A stretch of 36,423 nucleotides of DNA from Candidatus Melainabacteria bacterium (GTDB lineage: Bacteria > Cyanobacteriota > Vampirovibrionia > 2-02-FULL-35-15), in assembly GCA_023250155.1 (NCBI GenBank), contig JAHFBG010000011.1:44615-81037 (forward strand), written 5' to 3'. Made by a program: the position numbers and the translations under genes. Position 1 is the first letter of the stretch, and each line of letters begins with the position of its first letter. Under the pieces are notes generated by a model. It made no database searches. It worked only from the letters and a program-made list of their open reading frames with translations, and was not told the origin of the DNA. This document shows positions 18,220 through 27,400 of the stretch, in pieces.

Positions 18220-18225
18220 TATAAT
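18220..18225 (+). promoter_or_regulatory. Candidate -10 element for the MCE gene
   Basis: TATAAT at 18220-18225 is a perfect -10, 21 bp before the start codon at 18247. No good -35 or TG extension is seen, so support is modest. The region between sat and the MCE gene (18122-18246) is otherwise plain. Confidence 0.35.
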
Positions 18226-18246
18226 AATTGTCAAAAATAGTTAGCC

Positions 18247-19548
18247 ATGTCTAAACAAGAAGATCTTACTAAAGTTTCAATAATAACAATAATAGGCATT
18301 TGTATTTTAGCTTATAGTTTATTTTGGCTTAAGGGTTATAAATTATACAATCACCAAAAAATAAAAGTTTGTTTTGAGGATGTAAGTGGACTTGAAGAAG
18401 GTGCCATCGTCAGGTGGAGCGGCTTAAGAGTAGGAGTAGTAGAAAGTATAAAGCCTGTACTAAAAAATAAAATTTTAACTAATAATGAGGTACAAATTCA
18501 AACAAATGAATTTCTTGTATTAGCTGAAAAAGAATTAAAGGAAATAGGAGAACTAGAAAAAAAACTTCAAGACATCAAAGATTCAAAAGAATTAGATGGC
18601 TTAAATAAAAAAATAGAAGAATTAAAAAGTGATTCACAAATTCATACTCAGCAAGGCATTGCTTTGGAACAACAAAAACTTAAAGAAAAAAACAATCATG
18701 TTGAGGCAACAATAGTGATTACAAAAGAGAATGTACCCTTTGGTCCTTTGTCGACAGTTGGTATAGTTCCAACAGGACTAATAGGTGAGCAATATGTAGA
18801 AATTAGTCCTATAATAAGTCGCAAAGATACTCAAGAGAATTTCAAAAGAGTGTTTTTAACTCAGGAACCATTAAGATTTGAGCGCTTTATGAGAGCAAAT
18901 ATAGAATCTGCAGAAGCCTTTAGAGACGCTATTACAAAAATAAATAAGTTAGTTAAAGATGAAGATGTAGATCTTCTTAGAAGCACTATTCAAGATACAC
19001 AAGAAGTTGTAAAAGATATAAATAAACTAATTGATAATGCAAGTGTCCTACTAGCAACGACAAGTGAAAAGTTGGAAACACTAGCTACAAGTTCAAATTC
19101 ACTTTCTTCCAGTGTGGTACAGGTGGGTGAAAATATAAATAAAGTAATTGGTGATGAACAAGTAAGAAAAGATTTAAAACAAACAGCCTCATCACTTAGC
19201 GTTATTACTGAACAAGTAGCAAAGCTTTTAGATGAGCAGGGGTTAGCTAAAGATATTTTAGAAATTGGTAAAACTGCCAAAGATACATCTTCTGAACTTT
19301 CTTCATTCGTCAGAGATCTTCATACAACACAAGAAGAATTAGAACTTCCTAAAACCATTTCAAATTTAAATTCCTTATCAGAAAAATTGGATAAGCTTAC
19401 AGGTGAATTAAATGGTATTGTTGGAGACTCAGAATTTAAAGACAATATAAAAGTTACAGCAGAAAAAGCTAGAGAAACAAGTGAAAACCTACATAAAATA
19501 TCCAAGAAGTTTAGTAAGAGATTTTTGTTCTTTAGATTATTATTTTAA
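18247..19548 (+). CDS. MCE/MlaD-family lipid transport protein
   Basis: MCE-domain proteins form rings or tubes that carry phospholipids between membranes. This 433-residue protein has a single N-terminal membrane helix (about 10-28) and an MCE domain that begins at residue 38 (KIKVCFEDVSGLEEGAIVRWSGLRVGVVESI) and resumes at about 152 (VEATIVITKENVPF...GLIGEQYVEIS). Between the two halves is a charged insertion of about 80 residues with coiled-coil character. The C-terminal 230 residues are predicted to be long helices with heptad-like Leu and Ile spacing, as in MlaD and PqiB proteins that build a tunnel. No ABC transporter partner (mlaE or mlaF) lies in the window. Confidence 0.88.
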   Translation: MSKQEDLTKVSIITIIGICILAYSLFWLKGYKLYNHQKIKVCFEDVSGLEEGAIVRWSGLRVGVVESIKPVLKNKILTNNEVQIQTNEFLVLAEKELKEIGELEKKLQDIKDSKELDGLNKKIEELKSDSQIHTQQGIALEQQKLKEKNNHVEATIVITKENVPFGPLSTVGIVPTGLIGEQYVEISPIISRKDTQENFKRVFLTQEPLRFERFMRANIESAEAFRDAITKINKLVKDEDVDLLRSTIQDTQEVVKDINKLIDNASVLLATTSEKLETLATSSNSLSSSVVQVGENINKVIGDEQVRKDLKQTASSLSVITEQVAKLLDEQGLAKDILEIGKTAKDTSSELSSFVRDLHTTQEELELPKTISNLNSLSEKLDKLTGELNGIVGDSEFKDNIKVTAEKARETSENLHKISKKFSKRFLFFRLLF

Positions 19549-19575
19549 ACCAATATCTCATATGTACAATGGTTA

Positions 19576-21411
19576 TCAATGATGATTTACTTGCATAAAC
19601 GCATTTATCAAATAGCTAATATCCCTAGCAATTTTAGGACCTGGACCATGAGACTCCATGCAATATTTTTGCAACCTTACAACTTCATCCAAGAAAGTTT
19701 GATCATTAAGTTTTAGCTTTAAATACTTATCACAGGCTGAGCTAAGAAGAGATGATGCATGTCTTAAGTCAGGTTCTTGAAGAGATATCTCTCCTAAAAA
19801 TCTCACAAAGCTTTTAATTTTACCTATGTAGAAATGTGTAGACTCAAGGTTAATATCAAATTTGGGATCAACTTGCTTAATAACTTGTTTATAGTAATCT
19901 ATAAACTTTTTGACATATTGATGTAATGGTATTGAATCCCTTGAGTATCGCTCACAAAATATATTTGCTATATCTACTAGGCTTTTCTCTCCCTTTTTAT
20001 ACATATCTAAAGTTATTCTTGTGTATTGGGATTCAATATCTACACCTCTTGTCACTGCATCATAATCATCAAAGAGGTATTCTAGCTTAGGAAGCTTAAG
20101 CCGATCTTGCCAAGAGAGAATTTTATCGAGTTTATTCTTTATAGTGGAATAAGCTTTTTTCAAGCTTGGATATTCAGTACCTAAAATATTTACCATGTCA
20201 AAACTTCTATCAGGAAAAATCGGCGAAAGAAGTCCAATGAGTTCAGATTTAATAGAGTCAGGTTGAATCTTATCTACATAAGTAGGCATATTAATTAGAA
20301 AGTCTTCAAGCTTATGCTTCAATGGGCTAGATTCAGGCAAGGCTTCTAAAATCATTGAGAGTCCATTTACTATATCTCTATTTGATGGTAAATACTTTGA
20401 TGCATTAATTCCTATCTCAGGATTTTTTATTTCTGGCTCTTCTAAAAATTTGACTAAATTGTTTAATGTTCCACTGATAATTAAATCTGTTGACTTAGAT
20501 TCTTGTACTTGACTAGGAGCATGGGAAAGGAGATTGTTTTTTATTGAAATGACTTCTACAGTAATGGGCTTAGGTTGTTCTATCTTAGGATTTGCTCTAT
20601 AAGATCTTCTACTAGAAATTGCTTCTAAATTTATTTCTTTTATTCTATTAATGAGTTCTCCATACCGTACTATTTGAGATGAGTGTATATTTGGCATATC
20701 TCTTGTTTCAAGAAAGTGAAAAATCTCTCTGACTGATTCATAAGCAAAATCATAGTCTTCTTCATAAGCTCTTGAAAAAACATTTCTTACAAGATCTTCA
20801 CTGGAAAATAAATCCATAGCAAAAATTAAAGTATTGGAAAAAGGACTAGCCAATAAATCACCCATTAAATTCATTGCAGAACACCCATCTGATGAATCAT
20901 TTGAACCATCAAATATTTCCTTTAACTCAATATGTAGTCTTCTGCGTTCAGTTAAACTAAGGTCTTCCGAAGAGTTTCCATTGATAAGAGTGTTAATTAC
21001 TGCATTTCCAAGATAAGAGTCTTGTTCTTCTACAGAGGTTTTCAAGATGTTTCTAAATAAGCTAAGTTTTCTTTCAAAGAATTGTTTTGATGAAGATGAA
21101 TGATTATCATTTATATGTAGAATATCTCTAAGAATATTCAATAACATTTTATTTGTACTTTTACCAAAAAGCTGTTCAGGATTGTTTCCTTTAAATAGGT
21201 CAACTAAGTCATCAAAGCTTGTTTTACTTTCTAAAACTGCAATGTACTTTTCTCCTTGCTCTTTAGTTAAAATAGAACGAACATTTTTATTAGTATAATT
21301 AAATTTTTGAACCTGAATAAAACTTGCTAATCCTTCTTCTTGTACATGCGTAGCATGAGTTACATGGTTAGATTTTTGTAAGCTTATAGCAGTAGTGTTA
21401 ACTCGTTTCAT
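19576..21411 (-). CDS. Hypothetical protein, 611 aa
   Basis: I recognise no family. The protein is acidic to neutral, appears almost entirely helical, and has no signal peptide or membrane segment, so it is probably cytoplasmic unless exported by an unseen route. Its N-terminal 35 residues are polar and carry His-Thr repeats (NHVTHATHV). The main start codon (ATG at 21411) has no Shine-Dalgarno sequence of its own. Instead it overlaps the stop of a seven-residue leader ORF with a strong one. It is convergent with the MCE gene, with 27 bp between the stop codons. Confidence 0.75.
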   Translation of the reverse strand: MKRVNTTAISLQKSNHVTHATHVQEEGLASFIQVQKFNYTNKNVRSILTKEQGEKYIAVLESKTSFDDLVDLFKGNNPEQLFGKSTNKMLLNILRDILHINDNHSSSSKQFFERKLSLFRNILKTSVEEQDSYLGNAVINTLINGNSSEDLSLTERRRLHIELKEIFDGSNDSSDGCSAMNLMGDLLASPFSNTLIFAMDLFSSEDLVRNVFSRAYEEDYDFAYESVREIFHFLETRDMPNIHSSQIVRYGELINRIKEINLEAISSRRSYRANPKIEQPKPITVEVISIKNNLLSHAPSQVQESKSTDLIISGTLNNLVKFLEEPEIKNPEIGINASKYLPSNRDIVNGLSMILEALPESSPLKHKLEDFLINMPTYVDKIQPDSIKSELIGLLSPIFPDRSFDMVNILGTEYPSLKKAYSTIKNKLDKILSWQDRLKLPKLEYLFDDYDAVTRGVDIESQYTRITLDMYKKGEKSLVDIANIFCERYSRDSIPLHQYVKKFIDYYKQVIKQVDPKFDINLESTHFYIGKIKSFVRFLGEISLQEPDLRHASSLLSSACDKYLKLKLNDQTFLDEVVRLQKYCMESHGPGPKIARDISYLINAFMQVNHH

Positions 21412-21431
21412 GAGTAGGTATTGTATATCAT
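21408..21431 (-). CDS. Leader mini-ORF coupled to the 611-aa gene
   Basis: An ATG at 21431 has AGGAG (complement of 21438-21442) 6 bp upstream and encodes MIYNTYS. Its TGA overlaps the ATG of the 611-residue gene as ATGA. Ribosomes arriving at this short ORF would stop on top of the main start, so it probably provides initiation for the larger gene. Codon content gives no hint of amino-acid sensing. Confidence 0.5.
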   Translation of the reverse strand: MIYNTYS

Positions 21432-21507
21432 TTCAATCTCCTAAAAGTTAAAATTGAAATTACTAATTGCTTTAATAATGTATTAGCGTAGTAGATTAAT
21501 TCTTAAG

Positions 21508-21544
21508 CCTCAATCCTCAATCCTAAATGCTCAATCCACAATCC
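21508..21544. repeat. Heptanucleotide tandem repeat (TCAATCC family), intergenic
   Basis: Five units with 7-bp period: CCTCAAT, CCTCAAT, CCTAAAT, GCTCAAT, CCACAAT, then CC. Reverse-complemented, these are the GGATTGA units found in queA (31307-31348). This lies in the 121-bp gap between the SufR-like gene and the leader ORF. Confidence 0.85.
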
Positions 21545-21552
21545 TTTTACTA

Positions 21553-22170
21553 TCAGCACAATATCTCATAAGCACAATACTTATCCCCAGAACAAAAGTG
21601 ACAGACTCGGTTTACTTTAGTATCAAGAAATGTTTCTAGTACTTCTGTTTCAAAAGCACAGAAAGCTTGATGTTGTTCTGCCACTTTTAAATTTGGACAC
21701 AAGTTATGTTTTAAAGTGATTTTTTTATTGTTTTTATCTTCTATGATTTCTGTATCATAGCCATTTTCATTAAATACTTTTACTGTTTCAGATATTCTTT
21801 CAGGTAGCATTTTATTTAAAAACCTAAGCTTGTACTTCTCATAAAATCTTTGGTTTCTTTTTGAAATTATATTTATTACAGCACTATTTCCATAGGCTTC
21901 ATTTACCACATTTAACAGCTCTAATGCTAAAGGCTCATCATTATTGACTTTTAGCATATAGAGAATGGAAGGTCTCCCAATTCTTTTATTTAGTTTTCTT
22001 GTGGCTATGACCCCTTGAATAGACAGGGAGTTTAGATGTTTTCTAACAGCCATCTGCGTTATTTTTAAAAACCCAGACAATAACTCTACTGATGCTTCGC
22101 CATATTCTTTTAAGTAAGCAAGGATTTTTGCTTTTGTAGTATTCTCATTTTCTTTAGCTGTTGTTTCCAT
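21553..22170 (-). CDS. SufR-like winged-helix transcriptional regulator
   Basis: A 205-residue protein. Residues 13-70 form a winged helix-turn-helix (AKILAYLKEYGEASVELLSGFLKITQMAVRKHLNSL) with a GRPSILYML wing typical of the ArsR/DeoR-like SufR group. The C-terminal half has cysteines at 158, 171, 190, 193, 199 and 205 (LCPN, AFCAFE, VCHFCSGDKYC). In cyanobacterial SufR, four conserved cysteines here ligate a 4Fe-4S cluster that controls the suf operon; this protein has that pattern plus extras. No suf genes are in the window. I leave the symbol blank because the regulon cannot be seen. Confidence 0.78.
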   Translation of the reverse strand: METTAKENENTTKAKILAYLKEYGEASVELLSGFLKITQMAVRKHLNSLSIQGVIATRKLNKRIGRPSILYMLKVNNDEPLALELLNVVNEAYGNSAVINIISKRNQRFYEKYKLRFLNKMLPERISETVKVFNENGYDTEIIEDKNNKKITLKHNLCPNLKVAEQHQAFCAFETEVLETFLDTKVNRVCHFCSGDKYCAYEILC

Positions 22171-22474
22171 AAGATAATCATTTACTTATCTAATTATACT
22201 CAGCAATCTAAAAAGTTATGCAAGTGAGGGTTGTCTGCCGACAAACCGAACGCCGTTTAGGATCTGTCACAAAATAGCGACATAATATGCGTATGCATTT
22301 ATGTCGCATTGTATAAGGATAACTACAAAACAAATTTTTGCTATAAAAATCCAAAAAACTAACTTAAAACGATTTTGAATTATAAAAAAATAATTAATAT
22401 TTACACTTCATGGTCGCTGGTTTCAAATATAGTAGAATAAGGTATACAAAAGGTATAGGAAGTATAAAAACATC
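22171..22474. other. Divergent intergenic region in front of the sigma factor gene
   Basis: The region separates the SufR-like gene from the sigma gene. It holds an inverted repeat with 9-bp arms (GCGACATAA at 22277-22285, TTATGTCGC at 22299-22307) whose 13-nt interval carries a second ATGC/GCAT symmetry. Downstream is very AT-rich DNA. TAGAAT at 22433-22438 is a possible -10 without a clear -35. AGGAAG (22457-22462) is 12 bp before the ATG at 22475, rather far for a Shine-Dalgarno sequence. The palindrome could be an operator or the stem of an RNA structure. Confidence 0.6.
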
Positions 22475-23467
22475 ATGGATATACTTAGAAAAAAAGTAAG
22501 GAAATCAAATATAAGACTAGGAGGAAATAAGTCAAGTTTTATTGACAATCCTTTTTGTGATATTAGTTTTGACTCGCAAGAAAAGGATTATATTGAGGAT
22601 TTAGAGAATGATATTTCCTCACGACCGGATATTGAAAACAATGATGATTTAATTAAGTCATATTTGAGACAGCTAAGTACTATGCCACTTTTAGCTCATG
22701 AAGAAGAAGTTGTACTGGCGCGAAAAGTAAAAAGTGGAGATAGAAATGCAAAGCAGGAATTAGTAAAAAGAAATCTAAGACTTGTTGTATCAATCGCCAA
22801 AAAATATACTAATCAAGGACTTTCATTAATAGATTTAATACAAGAAGGCAATTTAGGCTTAATAAAAGCCACTGATAAGTTTGATGTAGAAAGAGGGTTC
22901 AAGTTTTCTACCTATGCTACATGGTGGATTAGACAAGGGATTACAAGGGCTTTATCAGATAAGTCCAGAACTATTCGTATTCCAGTACATTTAATTGAAT
23001 CAATGAATAAGATAAAAAAAGTTACTAAAGATTTTATATTGTCGACTGGACGTGAGCCTACTCAAGAAGAGCTAGCAGCAATCTTAGAAATGGATACAGA
23101 GGACATTCAAAACATCATTTCTTCAATGAAAGCCCCCATCTCTACAGAAACCCCTATTGGGAATGATGATGAAGCTGCATTAAGTGACATAATTGAAAAT
23201 ACTTCATCTATTGAGCCAAATGACTATTTGATAAATGAAGAATTAAAATCCACCATTGAAAACAATTTAATTTCTTTAAATCCCAAAGAAAAAAATGTAG
23301 TTGTTTTAAGATATGGATTAGATGATGGGTCTAAAAAAAGCTTAAAAGAAGTGGGTGATTTTCTTGGAATTAGTTATCCAAGAACAAGACAACTACTTGC
23401 AAGTGCATTAAAGAAATTACGTAGTCCAGAAATAGCAACTAATTTAAAACCGTATTTGTATAATTAA
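22475..23467 (+). CDS. Sigma-70 family RNA polymerase sigma factor (group 1/2 type)
   Basis: A 330-residue factor with region 1.2 (58-75), region 2 (97-165; intact core-binding and -10 recognition segments, e.g. [17 protein letters not shown]), region 3 (177-245) and region 4 (260-316). It lacks the acidic region 1.1 and the non-conserved insert, so it resembles the group 2 sigmas of cyanobacteria. The region 4.2 recognition helix reads [11 protein letters not shown], where primary sigmas have G(V/I)TRERIRQIE. The first arginine and glutamate that read the -35 box are replaced by Tyr and Pro. It may therefore use a different -35 element or depend on extended -10 promoters. Its 3' end overlaps panE by 29 bp on the opposite strand. 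Confidence 0.93.
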   Translation: MDILRKKVRKSNIRLGGNKSSFIDNPFCDISFDSQEKDYIEDLENDISSRPDIENNDDLIKSYLRQLSTMPLLAHEEEVVLARKVKSGDRNAKQELVKRNLRLVVSIAKKYTNQGLSLIDLIQEGNLGLIKATDKFDVERGFKFSTYATWWIRQGITRALSDKSRTIRIPVHLIESMNKIKKVTKDFILSTGREPTQEELAAILEMDTEDIQNIISSMKAPISTETPIGNDDEAALSDIIENTSSIEPNDYLINEELKSTIENNLISLNPKEKNVVVLRYGLDDGSKKSLKEVGDFLGISYPRTRQLLASALKKLRSPEIATNLKPYLYN

Positions 23468-24374
23468 TTTCTTTCAACTTACTATAAACGCTTTCTGTGA
23501 CGGGTACACTTAAGCTTTTTTCTTTTGCTTTTTTTATAACCACACCTACTAGCTCTTCTATTTCAAGAGGTTTGCCACGTTCAAAATCCTGTAGCATAGA
23601 TGTTTTAAATCCAGTAAAACCTTTTGATCGATTTAAATTGAACTCTACAGCATCAAGTCTAATGTTTATCCCAAGTGCTACTGCAACATTTTTTACCTCA
23701 GTCATTATATTTTTTATTAGTTCATAGTCTTCTTCAAGCATTTTATCTACTGTTTTTCCTGTGAGTACACTAATAGAATTGAATGAAGTATTCCATACTA
23801 GCTTATTCCATAGTTCAGCTTTTATATCAGGTACAATTTTCATATCAACACCAGATGATTGAAAAATATTTTCTAAGTCTATTACTCTTTGAGTTTTACT
23901 ACAATCCAGCTCTCCAATTAATCCGCCATTATATCCAAACTGATAAACTACACCAGGCTCAATAATTTTTGATGCTACAAATACAAGCCCACCAATGACA
24001 GGCTTTTCGCCAAGAATCTTTACTAATATCTCTTCATTCTCAACACCGTTTTGAAATGAGACTACGGTTGTCTCTGGACCTACATTATCTTTTATTTTTA
24101 AAGCAGCTTCTTTTGTATCCATTGATTTTACACAAATAAAAATATAGTCAAATACGCCATGATCACTTATGTCATCAAACACTTTTATTTTTAAATTTTC
24201 TTTTTTTTCACCTCTAATTAAAATTAATCCATTGTTTCTTAATGCTTCATAGTTTTTTCCTCTTGCAATAAACGTTACATCATAGCCAGTTTTTACAAGC
24301 ATGCCACCATAATAAGCACCCACAGCACCTGTACCAAACACTAATATTTTTTTACTTTTTAAGCTATCCATCAT
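23439..24374 (-). CDS. panE: 2-dehydropantoate 2-reductase (PanE/ApbA family)
   Basis: PanE reduces ketopantoate to pantoate with NADPH on the way to pantothenate and coenzyme A. The 311 residues begin with a Rossmann motif ([15 protein letters not shown]). [10 protein letters not shown] and [12 protein letters not shown] are characteristic of the family's NADP-binding half, and [16 protein letters not shown] carries the conserved lysine and asparagine of the active site. Either of two adjacent ATGs (24374, 24371) could start it; no Shine-Dalgarno sequence is obvious. It follows the 1073-residue gene on the same strand, with a strong hairpin in the 42-bp gap. Some ApbA-family members use other keto acids, so the substrate is an inference. 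Confidence 0.93.
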   Translation of the reverse strand: MMDSLKSKKILVFGTGAVGAYYGGMLVKTGYDVTFIARGKNYEALRNNGLILIRGEKKENLKIKVFDDISDHGVFDYIFICVKSMDTKEAALKIKDNVGPETTVVSFQNGVENEEILVKILGEKPVIGGLVFVASKIIEPGVVYQFGYNGGLIGELDCSKTQRVIDLENIFQSSGVDMKIVPDIKAELWNKLVWNTSFNSISVLTGKTVDKMLEEDYELIKNIMTEVKNVAVALGINIRLDAVEFNLNRSKGFTGFKTSMLQDFERGKPLEIEELVGVVIKKAKEKSLSVPVTESVYSKLKEINYTNTVLN

Positions 24375-24389
24375 ATGTATGATTAAAGC

Positions 24390-24416
24390 AAACTGGTCGC
24401 AATTTGCGACCAGTTT
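24390..24416 (-). terminator. Hairpin terminator after the 1073-aa gene
   Basis: An inverted repeat with 11-bp arms (AAACTGGTCGC at 24390-24400; GCGACCAGTTT at 24406-24416) has a 5-nt loop. On the minus strand it starts right after the stop codon at 24417 and is followed by a T-rich stretch (TTTGCTTT). It is 16 bp upstream of the panE start and would also sit in any panE leader reading from the upstream gene. Confidence 0.8.
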
Positions 24417-27400
24417 TTATTTTCTCTTTATAAATCTTCTTTTAGGCAATAGCTCAGGATATTCTTTTAATGTAATAGAGATAGATTGTCTTAATAAACT
24501 TAAAGCAACTAGAACCCTTTCTTCTTCATCTTGCCATATTAATGGTCTTCTTGGATTATATTTAGTCTCTGGTATTTCTGCTTTATGTATTCCCTCCCAA
24601 TTACTCCAGCTTATATCATTTATCTTTATTGGTTCTATAGTAGTGCTTAAGTTTTTGGAAAGATTTTCTAATGAAGCTTTGTCCATAGATTTATAGATCC
24701 CGATATAAAGAACATCATTCCAAAATAGCAATGGCATTGCGCTTTTTTGTGGCCAATTTGGCGGTAGATTATAAAATAAATCTTTATCAATCAAATTAAA
24801 GTCTACTTCCCCATTTTCACTAACTATTGTTTTAATGCTTGCACTAGGAAGATTTTTTACTCTTAAAGAGCCATAGTTATATCGATCTTTTAATCTTGAC
24901 TTAGCTCTATCACCTATTTGATAAATGATTTTTAATTGTTCTATGGGTTCTTGTAAAACACAATTTCTTAAAAACTTATTTCTAAAACTATCATTTATTC
25001 CTAATTCAACTAGTGTTTGTAATATTTTAGGATCTTCTTCCTGTCTTCCATCATATATCCTTTGTGTTTCATAAACATCAATAAATGAGTCTAATTCATC
25101 TAGTTCATCTTCAGTTAGTTTTTTTGAAGTTTCTTCAATAGCAACAGATAGCTTGGTATAGTCTACTGGGGCTTGGTTTTGCGTATTTGATTCTGATAAT
25201 GGTTCATTATCTTCTTCTGGGAGTTCATCTTCTTCCTCAAATCTACTTATTATGTTTGAATAGAAATCTGTTGGGTGTCCAATTACTTGTCCTGATTTAC
25301 TAGGCTCTGTTGTGTTACGAATATGATCAAGTTCATAGACTAAAACCTTATCAAGAGTAGTTTCTATAATCTTATTTAATAAAGAAATTAAGTTCTTTTC
25401 ACGATTAAATTTTGGATTGATTTCAATTGCATTGATTAAAATATCTCTTGGACTTAGATCCCTATACTCAAGTATCATCTCTAATGAAGCTTGAAGTTTT
25501 CTTTTTAAATCATCTTCTAAATCTAGTTCATTTATTAGATCATCTTTAATAAACTTCAAGAATGTATATAGTTTATTGTCAGCTAAGATATAGTTTTTTT
25601 TATTTTCTATACTTGTAGAATCACTTGATTGGTAGCTGAAAAGTATTTTTTCTAATGCTGTATATCTATCTTTGCTACTTGTTTGTGTGCCTTTTGAACT
25701 TGTATTGAAAACACTTGCTAGAAGAGCTTCATAGGCAGAAAACTTGATTGATGATTCTTTTGAAGGAGGGTGGTATTGGAGTATTGGTTCAAGACAAGTA
25801 CCTGCTACATTTGATAACTCTGATCTATGTTTGCCAAACATATAATCATCTTCATCAATTGCTTTGTTTAGAATAATTATTTCCTTTGGATATTTTTCTA
25901 ATGACTTAATAAGCTCTGTAGTTATTTTATTTAGTGTAGGTTTAGAATCATATATATCGTCTAGTAGTATAGGTGTTTTTCCTAATTGTTCAATCTCTCC
26001 TTTTCTAATCCTGTTCCCAAGCAATAACTCAAATGCTTTAGTGATGTTTGATGATGCTGCTTTTTTTATAGCTGCAGCAAGTCCTTCTTTTTCAATAAAC
26101 TCTCTCCAATTTGTAAGAACTTTACTTTTCCACTCTACAAACTCAGCTCGTGTAAAAGAAAGAGGTGTAGTATTTTTCGGATCAAATTTTCCTAGCCCAT
26201 TGTCATAAAGACTATATGCAAAAGCAAGAGTGAACAGTCTTACTCCTGCTGAACCATCCCACATGCCACTTTGTCTTATTTCCCATGGTTTTATCTGTTC
26301 TTTTTCCCACCCAAATAGATGTGGATACTTTAGCTTCAAGGCTTCATATGCATTCTTACAGACAGAGTTTTTTAAACTATGACTAGATTCATTTCTAAAT
26401 TGTATTCCCCAGTCAGTTATGTTTTTAATTTTTTCAGCACTAATAGTTTTATCTGGATTAACTAGTTTCAATTTCTTTTCTACAAGGTATTCTGCAATTT
26501 GCTTTACAAGTGTTTTGCCAGATTCACCTTCCCACATTTTATTGTGTTGTAGTTGCCAGGGATGTATTTGATTTTCATCTAATCCTATTAATTCTTTTAA
26601 TTTCAAATTTTGTATTCCAAGCCTAATAGCATCTTCTGTAGTTTTTGTATAAGGGCAAGAATCCATCATTCCGCTAAATCCATTTTCTGTGTCATAGTGA
26701 AATACTTCTCCCCAGTGCTCAATCTCTTTTAGTTTTTTACTATCAATAGAACTATCTTCTTTAACTACTTTTAAGTCATACTTTAATTTCCATGCACAAG
26801 CTTTTTTTGCAAGTTCTAAGCCTTCTTTTTCAGTCCATTTTGCATTTGAGTTTAAAACCCATTCTCTAATGGGTGGATTCTCACCTTCTAAAAATCCAGG
26901 AAAAGAAAGTTTTAGTATAGATGGAATTGATCTTCCTTTAAACATTTGCATAAGAGAAATAAGTCCGCCATCTTTAAGGTGCTGTCCCCAGTTTTCAACA
27001 GCTTCAATCTTTCTTGCTGTGTTTAGCTTTAAAACATCCACTAAATAATGTTTTGCTAAAACACTAATTCTTTTATCGAAGTTAGGATTTGCATAGTCAA
27101 AGAAATTAGTAGGCATTCTATCCATAAAGCCATCAGGATTTAACTTAGTTTTTAAAGAATAAAATACAGTCAATGTAAGTAATTCATCATCAGTAATTGA
27201 ACCTGTACAATCTTTTTCAATATCTAATTGTTTGATAACCTGATTTAAATATTCTTTGAATATGGCTTCTGTAGTAGACTTTGGTATTTTTTCATTGGAT
27301 GCTCTTTTTGTAAAGTTCTTTTTTATAGCTTTAGCTAAAAGCTTTGCAAGCTCTGCTTTTTCAACATTAACTCCATTCAACTTGATTTTCTCTCGTTCTT

